Origin: Bradyrhizobium diversitatis
Lineage (GTDB): Bacteria; Pseudomonadota; Alphaproteobacteria; Rhizobiales; Xanthobacteraceae
Reading direction: 5' to 3'
Length of the DNA: 64,000 bases
Assembly (NCBI RefSeq): GCF_016031635.1
Contig: NZ_JACEGD010000008.1
Span: 186,001-250,000 of the forward strand
Position 1 is the first letter of the stretch. Every line of letters begins with the position of its first letter. Under the pieces are notes generated by a model, which saw only the letters and a list, made by a program, of their open reading frames with translations, did no database searches and was not told where the DNA came from. A program made the position numbers and the translations under genes. Positions 56,297 to 64,000 of the stretch are shown here, piece by piece.

Positions 56297-59200
56297 TCAG
56301 TCAAAGTGCCGCCATTGCGCGTCCAGATCGCCCGTGAGCCAGGTCGCACCGACGCCAGCGCTCTTCTGCAGGGCGAACACGGAGCCCTCCCGGCGGGGCA
56401 CCAGCGTCGACCAGATGTAGTGCGCCCTGCGGCGGACCGCGCCGTATACCATCTCGCGCGGATCAACGAGCTCGACGAGCGTCGGTCGAGCGCCGCGGGC
56501 ATAGAGCGGCACCGACAGTTTTGATCCGGGCGACCCGTTGAGAGGTGCGGCACGGGTCACCGCCGCATCTGCCCCGTCAAGTCGCAGAAGCGCGTAGGCG
56601 GAGGTGTTGGCAGGCAATTGGGGGCGCTCCGTCACGTCGAGCAGGGTAAGGAGGTGCAACCCCAGCACCTCGGCTGTAATGGCGATTTGATCGCGCTCCC
56701 TCAAGTCGTCTGCTACCTCGGCAAAATCCTGCGCGATGTTGAGAAATGGCAAGTCTCCGGCGTCGACCCGCGGCACGTAAGTCCGACCGAGCGTCACAGG
56801 TGTCTCGCCCGAACGCCGGCGCGCCGCCTCGATCGTAATCGGATGCGGCGTGCCGTCGATCACGAGGTGCGCGCCGTGCTGGTCGGAGAAGTGAACCGGG
56901 AGTGGGACCGGAGGCGCTTCTCCGTTTCGCCGCAGGGCCAGCCCGACCTCTACGAAGTCGTCAGGGCGCACCTCGCCCCGTTCCGCGACCAGGACGAGAT
57001 CGTACCCCGTCGCCGGGATCGGTCGCCCGATTGGCTTGGGGCAGCCCGTGAGCTGATCATCGTAGGCCGGGTCGACGAACCGTATGAACATCGGCGTCTC
57101 GAGCAGCGCGCGGCGGCCCGCGGAGCGTAGATCAAACCGCAGCCTGCGGACTAGCCCTTCCCGCTTCACGAGCAGGCCCAGCGTTGCCGCGGTGCCGGCC
57201 GCGACCGCCGCTACGGCATCGGGCGCCCGCTCATTTGAACTGGATTGGAAGTCGGCGAGCACCGCTGGCGCGTCTGGACCGATCTCGGCCGAAAAGGTCT
57301 TCGGCCGATACACGGCCCTGCCGATCCACAGCGTCGCCTTCTCGATAGTCCACGCGGGTCTTTCAGGGGGGTTGAACGCGGCCACCACCGACAGAACGAT
57401 GCGCCCATCCCAGTCCGCCCCTAGCAGACCTCGTTCGGGCCCGTCGACCTTAACGGTCATCGCGTCGGTCGAGCGCGGCGGACGGCCAGGTACACGGATG
57501 CTTGTTTCGAACGGCGCGAGTGCCCGCGCTGGCCCATGCAGGATAGCAACTGGATACGGCGTCAGGCTCATATGCGTGTCCGCTTCGTGCGAACTCGTAC
57601 GAGTACGATCGTCGACGCCGAGCTCCACCGGGCGCGGCGTGCGAAGCCACAGCGGCGTCTCAAGCGCGCTGTGCGCCGTCGCAGCGCCGTCAGCATAGGC
57701 ATCGATACCCAGCCGACGTGCCATCCAGACGCCGGCGCGCACGCCGACAGCCGAAAGGATGTGTGACGAGGGCAGATAGCCGCGCGGGGCGCCGGGCGGA
57801 TCGGGGGGCGCCGCAAACCGGCCAGTGCGGCCGGGCAACAGCGCCGCGGGAAGGCGCGCCGTCGTCGCCTCCGGCAACGCAAACGTCACTTGGGCGGCTC
57901 CCGAAGCCGGCGCAGTGGTGAAGGGCCGGAATGGCATAACATCCCGGTCACTAAGCCAGAACCGCGAGTCCGGCGGCTCCAACAGGCGGCCGGCTGAGCC
58001 GGCGAGACCGAACCCCGTGACGGCGCTGCTCGCGGTTAAGGCCACAGTGGTTCCGCCATCGGCATCTACCGCGCCGGCGGCGTCCATAAGCACCTCGGCG
58101 CGTGTTAGAAGCGGGCAAAAGCCATCAAGCACGCCAGGCGGCGCTGACCCCCGCGCAGCCTGCGCCTGCCGCTGGCCCTGCGGCGCGCGCGCTTCGTCAC
58201 GCACCGAGGCGACCTGCTGCGGACGATCGAAGCGGGGAGAAATTGAGGTGATGATGAAAGTTTCGCCGATCAGTGGCACACCTGACGCCAGCGAGCGTAC
58301 CACCACGAGCCCGACCATGGCCGAAGGCGCGGCCCGCGCCAGTGTCGCTCGCGCCCAGCCGACGATGTGGTCGTGCGAGGGCGGCTCCTCGACTGTGACC
58401 GTCGCGGCAATCGCGAGCGATCGGCCCGAGGCCGCGGGCGCGATAAGAGTAATTGTCGAAGAGGGCGGGCTAACCTTCCCGCGCGCCTCTTCCGGGCCGG
58501 GGACAAAGGTCAGCGGATCGCCAAGCAATTTATCCGACCACACCGCCCGGTACGGTGCCGTCTTGTAGATCGGCACCCCGTTCCTGACGAGAGCCTCTGA
58601 AACCAGCTCCATGTCAGCCCAGCCGTTTGGTGCGAGGGTGAGGCCGGACGGGTCGACGATGCCGCCGGCGGCGAGGCGGGCGAACAGGAGCCCGAGCCGC
58701 ATCGACTGATCCGCCCAGGGATGGACGGGGTCGAGCGTCGTGTTCTCCTTCCCCACCAGGGCGGTCTCGCCGGCGAACGTCGCCTCGTGCCTGAGCTTGG
58801 CGCCAGTCGTGACCAGCTCGCTGGCGATATCGGTGCCACGTTGCACAGCGGCTGCTGCGGCCGCCGCGCGGCGCGACTTCAGCCGCGCCTTGTGGTCCGG
58901 CCGCAACGTCGGAAACCCCGGCACGATCGCCGGGTCGAGCCTGCGTACCAGCCGCGCCCCCGGCGCCGCCACGGTGAACCAGTCCTCTGTCCCGAGCGCC
59001 GCGAGGGCCGGCAGTGGCACGTGCACCAGCCGCTCTCCGCCCGCGTCGGTGAGGAAAAGGAAATGATGCGCCGACGTATCGAGGACGATCGACCTGGCGG
59101 CCGTGTCAAGCGCCGCCTGCAGCGCCGCCTGTAGCGCCTTCGCGAGGTCGACCGACAGACCCGAGATCATCGCCGCGGCGACCCTCGCAATGTTTGCGTC

Positions 59201-62200
59201 CCCGGTCGAACGCGAGCCGCTAAGGACGACGATATCGCCCGACGTCTGAATCTTTTTCAGCCGAGCCATAGCCGCGGTTGGCGAGGAGAGACGTACGATT
59301 TGGTGTGCCGACCACTCGACTGTTCCTCCGCCAGGGTGGCTGACCTTGTGCTTCACGTTCGCCGCGAGATGCACATCCCCGGCGGCAAGTTGCGCGAGGT
59401 CGACGGGCGCAGAGGCGAAGGCGATCGTCATCTCGTGCCGAAAGCGCTCGCCACCTGCGCCAACGTCACCGAGAACAAGCGGAGGATCATCTGCCGACTG
59501 CTCGAGCGTCGGAGCAGGCCAGAGATAATCGTCCGCGACTGCGAGCGTGCCACTGATCCGGGTTGTTCCTTGATCGCCAGGGCGCGTCGCGTCGAACGAG
59601 ATGTCGAGGAAACCCGGTTTGTCTGTCGGAACTTCGGCGCGCAAGCGGATTGTCGCGCGAGCGTCGAGAACAGCGAACGAGTCCGGCGCGAGAAGCGCGA
59701 GCGCCGATCCCCGCGCTCCTTGCTCGACGGCAAGCCCGCCCATCAGCGTTCCGCCGACGTCCGCTTGCCACTCGACCGCAACGATATGGCCGTCGAGACT
59801 GATTTTCGGCGTGACTGCGAGCGTCATTCCACCGAAGGTACATGTCGATGCCGAGATTATCGGCGGCTCGCCGGCCAGCTTGAAGCTGTCGCCGAGGCGG
59901 AGCTGCGCATGGCCGGGCCCGATAGCAAGAAACAGCCGCGCGCTCACCTCCGGCGCAGCTCCGTCGTCGAAGAGCCGTACAAGGGCGCCAGCGAAGCCCG
60001 TGTCGGTTTTATCCAGTTGGTCCTTGAATTCGATGCCGTCGCCCGTTCGCGTCGGGACGCGGAGTTCCCGCTCGATCGCGCGTCCGCCCGCTGTGAAACG
60101 GAGCGCCGCGGCTTTGACCGTGATCGTGTGCTCAGTGAGGGAGAGACCCGCGACCACGAGAAGCGGCGCGCCGGCGTCGGCGAGTTCGGGGTTGGCAAGC
60201 TCGGGGTCAGCGAGCGGGATCGCAAGGACGCCCGGATCCGATCTAGCAGGGCGGGCGGCGAGGCTCCAGGACAGCGCCGGTCCGGACCGCTCAAGCTTCA
60301 GGTCGACCGGGCCGCTCGCGGAGACAGGACGCCCGTCGAGCAGGAGCTTGATGCGTCCGCCGATCACAGCACTCGCAAGGCCATTGCGATCGCTCGTTAG
60401 TTTCACCTCGACAAGCGCAAGCGGCTCGAAAAGGAATGGACCGAACGCAAGGTGGCCGGGGGCTTGAGCAGGCTCTTCGCTGAGCGCCCAAGCAAAGCCG
60501 GCGAGATGGTTGCGGTCAACCTGCGTCGAATTGGCCGCCCCGTCGAGGCCGCGCTCGCTGGCAGCGTCGTCGTACCAGGCGCCGGCAAGGTCGGACTCCA
60601 GACTGGGGAGCGGCATCGGCACGTCGCGGAAATGAAAGAGTGCGGCTGGCGCGCCGCCGCTGCGGTCGACCGCTATCGCCTCGCTGAGAGTGACGAGCTC
60701 GTGCCTCGCATCAACGCGCCTGCGCACGAGGTCGCCGGCGTGCATCGGTGGCTCCGAGACGACTCCGCCCTGATCCAGGAACCTTCTGCGAGCATCGGCC
60801 TCGGCCGCAAGACTGCCAAGTAGAAGGCGCCCCGTGCCCGCCGGTCGGCGGAACGTGCCGTGCAGTCCCATCAGGTCGCCGGTTGCCGGCAAGCCAAGCA
60901 GCTCCTGGGTAGGACCGGCCCCTGTCGCCGGGACCAGCGTGAGTCGGCCAGCATGCGTCAGCCGCACCTTTGCCGCCGTCTCATCGAGATCGGCCTCCGG
61001 GTCCGCTTCCTCGATCACGATTGCGCCATCGAATTCGGCTCCGGAAAGAGCGATGCTCTGGCCGTGGAATACCGAGGCCAGCTCGTGGCCGCCGTCCTTG
61101 CGCGCAACAAGGCGGTTGTCCGCGGCGGTGGCGAGAGCGTGCGACCGGATACGGGCGGCCCACACGCTGCTCCACGCGCTACGCGTTTCCGTGTCAGGTG
61201 CATTAAATGGCAGCGGCGCGAATGTCGCATCCGGCTCCGGCGGAGCGTCGTCCTCGGCAGCGTCCTGGTCGCGGGGCGGGGGAGGCACGGTGGCGAAGGC
61301 AAAGCCCTCGTCGCACAGCGCGAGGTCGTGCCGCACCTCGGCCTCAACAGCCACCGCGAGCGGCGCGGCATTCCATGTGAGGTCGGCCAGCGCAAACGAA
61401 CGTGGATTGGACTGCCCCGGGAACAGGGTCAGCGAGGGAAGCGTGGTGATGGCCATTCCGACATCGTCAATCGGACGCACGTCCGCTGACTCGCTGTCAG
61501 CGTCGATCCGGTCCCGCGCAGACGGCTTCACAATCGACCGGATGCGCGGCCGCTCGAACGTGCCGGTGTCCGGCGGATGTATCCCGATCGTGCTGCTCGT
61601 CATCTCGAACGGCACGGCGAATCCTATGACGAGGGGAGCATCCGCGGCGAGGCGGCGCAGCGGGGCGAGCTCGCGCACCCCCGACGGCTCGCGCGCCGCC
61701 GCTCCGGCCGCCGCGAGCGGCATGATCTGAACTGCCGGCAAAGACCCGTGTCGCAGCCACAGCCATGGCCGCATTTCGCCATGCTTCCGGGTATCTGTGC
61801 CACCGCCGGGGTGGGGAACGCCTGCGGCCGGCCACAACGTCTCAAGCCTCAGGCGCGCCGCCGCATCGAAGCGGACTGGCGCGCCGGACGCGTCGGGCGG
61901 CTGCAGCACGAGATTTGCGATCGTCGCCGTGACGCGCAGCGCCGAGTCGGAGGGCACGTTCCATGCCTGCCACTCTGTCCCGCGCAACAGGTCCGGCGTG
62001 ACGGCGTCAAGGCCGGCGTGTCTCAGCGCACGCTCAGGGGCATCCGGCAACAGGCGATCGGTTGTCTGGACGAAGGGTGTAACCGGGAGGATCCCGTCGA
62101 ACCGCATCGAAAGCCGGCGCGACACCACCTTTGCACGTGACAGCGCCCATGTACTTCCGTTGCGCTCGAATGTGGCCGCGACCTCCGCCTCCTCAGCGCC

Positions 62201-63736
62201 GGAGATCAGGATCGACCACGCCCGCTCGCCCGTGCCTGCGCCCAGCCGCCAGGAACCACTGCTGCCGCCAGGCCCGACGCTCGCGATCGGATCTTCCACC
62301 TCAGGCCTTCCGGCCACGACCGCCGCGAGTAGAGGCAGAGTCGCATTGGGGAATGGCCAGTGGAGCCAGCCGCCGTCGACCGCGGTGAACAGCCACAGCC
62401 AGTTAGCTTCTGTCGAACCCCAGTCCGGGTTGAACGCCGGGGGCGCGAACGCCATCTCGCGCCGCAGCCGTTCCGCATTGGACAGCATCGGTACCGAAAG
62501 GCGCAGCGGGTGGCCATCCTGGTCGAGCGTAAGCGTTTCGCGCGCCGCCCTGGCGGTGTCGAACACGTAGGTAGCATCCGCCTTGAGGTATGCGCCGGGC
62601 GACGGCGTTGCTGTAGTGGCGGCTGAGGTAATAACCAATCCCGTCGCGCCCTCGGCGGCGACGCGGAACTCCGCCGGCCGCAGCGTCAGAACACTCTCCG
62701 TACCATCCGGTGCGCTTCCCAGCGTGGTGACCAGGTTGTCGGAGCGGACGTGCACCACCTTCGCGGTCTCGTCGACCTGGCTGCGCCGGAGCAGGATCTG
62801 CGCTGTCGTCCCGAGCGGCCAGGAAAGCGCCTGGGGCGCAATGTTGTACCCCGCGCGCATCGCCAGCCAGCGAGGGCCATTGCTGCCTGCAGATGTGCCA
62901 AGGATCTCCTCGAGCTCGTCAAGAGCGCCCTGCCAGTCCGCTATCGGCGTGCGCCAAAGTTGCATTGCGGTGCGTTCGCGTCTCTCGTCGCCTCCGACCG
63001 AGATGCGAAACCAGGCCGACAACGTATCCGTTCGCCACGGAAGTGCGATGCTGCCCGCGATCGCCACACCGTCTGGCAGGAGGGCGATCTTGCTCGCAAG
63101 GTCGGCGGGGATGACGCGCTCGTCGGGCGGGCCGAGCCGCAGCGCCGCGCGCGCTTTACCAAGGTACCCGTTAACCGGCTGGAACCAGATCTCCCCGGCG
63201 AGCAGGCGGGTGGCGGGAAGGAAGATTGTGTCGACGTTGGTCGAGGCGAGAGACCTGTTGCGTGGGAAGCGGCCGATCGTGTCGAGCAAAAGCTCGCTCG
63301 TTCGCTCGCTGTCAAAGGCGTAGCCGTTGAGGCTCGTCGATCCCGGCAGCGGAAGGCTGGGGAATCCCCCGTTGTCGGTATCGATCGCGATCAGACTGAG
63401 GCGCGAGAGCGAGGCCGCGGCCTGCGCACCTCGCCAAAGGTCGGAGATCGTCGCGCGCAGCACGGTGGGCCGGCGCAGGCCGCTGATCGCGGAATCGGCC
63501 GGCACCTCACTTTCGGCGAGGGTGTCCAGCGCAAGCGCGCGACCGCCCCGCCGCCTGGCGAGAATGCAGGCAACCGACCAGTTAGGCCCGACGACGCGCA
63601 GTCGCCCGGTAGTTCGGCCGACTGCAAGCGTCGACCAGGCGCGGTCGGGCTCCTCCGTGGGCTCCCCCGGGCGTGGCTCGCGGCGCGAGTACAGCGACGG
63701 GAAAAGCGCGCGCAGTCGGGAAACGTCAAACGCCAT
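56297..63736 (-). CDS. Giant uncharacterised protein, 2479 residues
   Basis: One uninterrupted frame of 7440 bases starts at ATG 63736 (MAFDVSRLRALFPSLYS), with GGGGAGA upstream. The ATG lies inside the last codons of the preceding gene (11-base overlap). No signal peptide, transmembrane segment, ATPase motif or obvious tandem repeat is visible. The composition is rich in Ala, Arg, Pro and beta-type stretches, with only about five cysteines. Ala-rich helical segments occur around residues 1530-1545 and 1615-1640 (RRAAAAAAAVQRG). I recognise no family. Large secreted adhesins are unlikely without a signal. The continuous frame over 7 kb strongly supports real coding. Confidence 0.85.
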   Translation of the reverse strand: MAFDVSRLRALFPSLYSRREPRPGEPTEEPDRAWSTLAVGRTTGRLRVVGPNWSVACILARRRGGRALALDTLAESEVPADSAISGLRRPTVLRATISDLWRGAQAAASLSRLSLIAIDTDNGGFPSLPLPGSTSLNGYAFDSERTSELLLDTIGRFPRNRSLASTNVDTIFLPATRLLAGEIWFQPVNGYLGKARAALRLGPPDERVIPADLASKIALLPDGVAIAGSIALPWRTDTLSAWFRISVGGDERRERTAMQLWRTPIADWQGALDELEEILGTSAGSNGPRWLAMRAGYNIAPQALSWPLGTTAQILLRRSQVDETAKVVHVRSDNLVTTLGSAPDGTESVLTLRPAEFRVAAEGATGLVITSAATTATPSPGAYLKADATYVFDTARAARETLTLDQDGHPLRLSVPMLSNAERLRREMAFAPPAFNPDWGSTEANWLWLFTAVDGGWLHWPFPNATLPLLAAVVAGRPEVEDPIASVGPGGSSGSWRLGAGTGERAWSILISGAEEAEVAATFERNGSTWALSRAKVVSRRLSMRFDGILPVTPFVQTTDRLLPDAPERALRHAGLDAVTPDLLRGTEWQAWNVPSDSALRVTATIANLVLQPPDASGAPVRFDAAARLRLETLWPAAGVPHPGGGTDTRKHGEMRPWLWLRHGSLPAVQIMPLAAAGAAAREPSGVRELAPLRRLAADAPLVIGFAVPFEMTSSTIGIHPPDTGTFERPRIRSIVKPSARDRIDADSESADVRPIDDVGMAITTLPSLTLFPGQSNPRSFALADLTWNAAPLAVAVEAEVRHDLALCDEGFAFATVPPPPRDQDAAEDDAPPEPDATFAPLPFNAPDTETRSAWSSVWAARIRSHALATAADNRLVARKDGGHELASVFHGQSIALSGAEFDGAIVIEEADPEADLDETAAKVRLTHAGRLTLVPATGAGPTQELLGLPATGDLMGLHGTFRRPAGTGRLLLGSLAAEADARRRFLDQGGVVSEPPMHAGDLVRRRVDARHELVTLSEAIAVDRSGGAPAALFHFRDVPMPLPSLESDLAGAWYDDAASERGLDGAANSTQVDRNHLAGFAWALSEEPAQAPGHLAFGPFLFEPLALVEVKLTSDRNGLASAVIGGRIKLLLDGRPVSASGPVDLKLERSGPALSWSLAARPARSDPGVLAIPLADPELANPELADAGAPLLVVAGLSLTEHTITVKAAALRFTAGGRAIERELRVPTRTGDGIEFKDQLDKTDTGFAGALVRLFDDGAAPEVSARLFLAIGPGHAQLRLGDSFKLAGEPPIISASTCTFGGMTLAVTPKISLDGHIVAVEWQADVGGTLMGGLAVEQGARGSALALLAPDSFAVLDARATIRLRAEVPTDKPGFLDISFDATRPGDQGTTRISGTLAVADDYLWPAPTLEQSADDPPLVLGDVGAGGERFRHEMTIAFASAPVDLAQLAAGDVHLAANVKHKVSHPGGGTVEWSAHQIVRLSSPTAAMARLKKIQTSGDIVVLSGSRSTGDANIARVAAAMISGLSVDLAKALQAALQAALDTAARSIVLDTSAHHFLFLTDAGGERLVHVPLPALAALGTEDWFTVAAPGARLVRRLDPAIVPGFPTLRPDHKARLKSRRAAAAAAAVQRGTDIASELVTTGAKLRHEATFAGETALVGKENTTLDPVHPWADQSMRLGLLFARLAAGGIVDPSGLTLAPNGWADMELVSEALVRNGVPIYKTAPYRAVWSDKLLGDPLTFVPGPEEARGKVSPPSSTITLIAPAASGRSLAIAATVTVEEPPSHDHIVGWARATLARAAPSAMVGLVVVRSLASGVPLIGETFIITSISPRFDRPQQVASVRDEARAPQGQRQAQAARGSAPPGVLDGFCPLLTRAEVLMDAAGAVDADGGTTVALTASSAVTGFGLAGSAGRLLEPPDSRFWLSDRDVMPFRPFTTAPASGAAQVTFALPEATTARLPAALLPGRTGRFAAPPDPPGAPRGYLPSSHILSAVGVRAGVWMARRLGIDAYADGAATAHSALETPLWLRTPRPVELGVDDRTRTSSHEADTHMSLTPYPVAILHGPARALAPFETSIRVPGRPPRSTDAMTVKVDGPERGLLGADWDGRIVLSVVAAFNPPERPAWTIEKATLWIGRAVYRPKTFSAEIGPDAPAVLADFQSSSNERAPDAVAAVAAGTAATLGLLVKREGLVRRLRFDLRSAGRRALLETPMFIRFVDPAYDDQLTGCPKPIGRPIPATGYDLVLVAERGEVRPDDFVEVGLALRRNGEAPPVPLPVHFSDQHGAHLVIDGTPHPITIEAARRRSGETPVTLGRTYVPRVDAGDLPFLNIAQDFAEVADDLRERDQIAITAEVLGLHLLTLLDVTERPQLPANTSAYALLRLDGADAAVTRAAPLNGSPGSKLSVPLYARGARPTLVELVDPREMVYGAVRRRAHYIWSTLVPRREGSVFALQKSAGVGATWLTGDLDAQWRHFD

Positions 63737-64000
63737 ACGAGTCTCCCCAGCGAGCGGGCGGCAGATTGCCGTGGTGAGCGACGACAGAAAGCACAACGCG
63801 TCGGAGCACGTGGAGTTCGGCAAGTGTGCGAGCGAGTGCGGCGAGGGCGGCCGCCTCTGCCGCGGTAGGTGGTGGGTCAGGGAGCGGCAGCTGCGCTGCC
63901 GCCGCAGCAGCATACACCGCCTCGTTGAGGTCACCGAGAATCAGGAAACGCTCGCCAGCGCCGATCTCTGGCGGGATCGTGTCGATCGGGCGCCAGGCCC
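63726..64000 (-). CDS. Hypothetical protein, C-terminal part (runs off the window)
   Basis: The minus-strand frame is open from the window edge and ends at 63726, overlapping the giant gene's start. The 90 residues seen include IDTIPPEIGAGERFLILGDL near the edge, a Pro/Ala stretch and a helical LAALARTLAELHVLRRVVLS segment. No family is recognised. The overlap implies translational coupling with the giant protein, so the two probably act together. Confidence 0.7.
   Translation of the reverse strand, partial: AWRPIDTIPPEIGAGERFLILGDLNEAVYAAAAAAQLPLPDPPPTAAEAAALAALARTLAELHVLRRVVLSVVAHHGNLPPARWGDSYGV

Overview
The window looks like a high-GC alphaproteobacterial chromosome of the Bradyrhizobium/Nitrobacteraceae type. 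That placement rests on protein resemblance recalled from memory, on the density of long GC-rich reading frames, and on several families of palindromic intergenic repeats typical of that group. No tRNA, rRNA or CRISPR array was seen.

Region 1, about 1-30.0 kb, is core chromosome. It opens with a plus-strand branched-chain (valine) and acyl-CoA catabolism cluster: mmsA (partial), acyl-CoA dehydrogenase, 3-hydroxyisobutyryl-CoA hydrolase, mmsB, acyl-CoA synthetase, MaoC hydratase and SDR. Housekeeping genes follow: a flavoprotein, a D-threonine aldolase/D-serine dehydratase-type enzyme, an ABC-F ATPase, a YaiI-type protein, Ppx/GppA, RlmE, an MFS exporter, guaB, a CurA-type oxidoreductase, a metallophosphoesterase, an RsmB-type methyltransferase, a cold-shock protein and guaA. 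Two genes here carry in-gene deletions with a frame change: a CoxL-type molybdopterin subunit and an endonuclease/exonuclease/phosphatase. Nine intergenic repeats lie in this region. None was noticed after guaA.

Region 2, about 30.0-34.3 kb, begins right after the 3' end of guaA, a known integration site for genomic islands. It is the scar of an integrative conjugative element. A truncated integrase abuts a truncated trbI. Behind it come intact trbG, a trbF 3' part fused to a traG 5' part, a relaxase 3' part, and an inverted trbK-trbL fragment that cuts off the end of a luxI-type gene. An apparently intact TraR-like luxR follows.

Region 3, about 34.3-54.5 kb, is a catabolic island centred on 3-hydroxyanthranilate meta-cleavage. 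It encodes a cupin dioxygenase, an ACMSD-like decarboxylase, a 2-aminomuconate semialdehyde dehydrogenase, a RidA-type deaminase, a hydratase/decarboxylase and an HpaI-type aldolase. With these are a five-gene Liv-type ABC importer, a chemoreceptor, and GntR and LysR regulators. A second operon adds a YtcJ-type amidohydrolase, two paralogous extradiol-type (VOC) proteins and an SDR. A 16-bp palindrome, ATAATTTCGAAATTAT or close variants, recurs upstream of most of these transcription units. The divergently placed GntR protein is the best candidate to bind it.

Region 4, about 54.7-64.0 kb, is a minus-strand array: the end of an unknown gene, a giant unknown protein of 2479 residues translationally coupled to it, a multi-pass membrane protein with a TTG start, and a DEDDh exonuclease. 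I do not recognise the giant protein or this arrangement. It is the best candidate in the window for an undescribed system.
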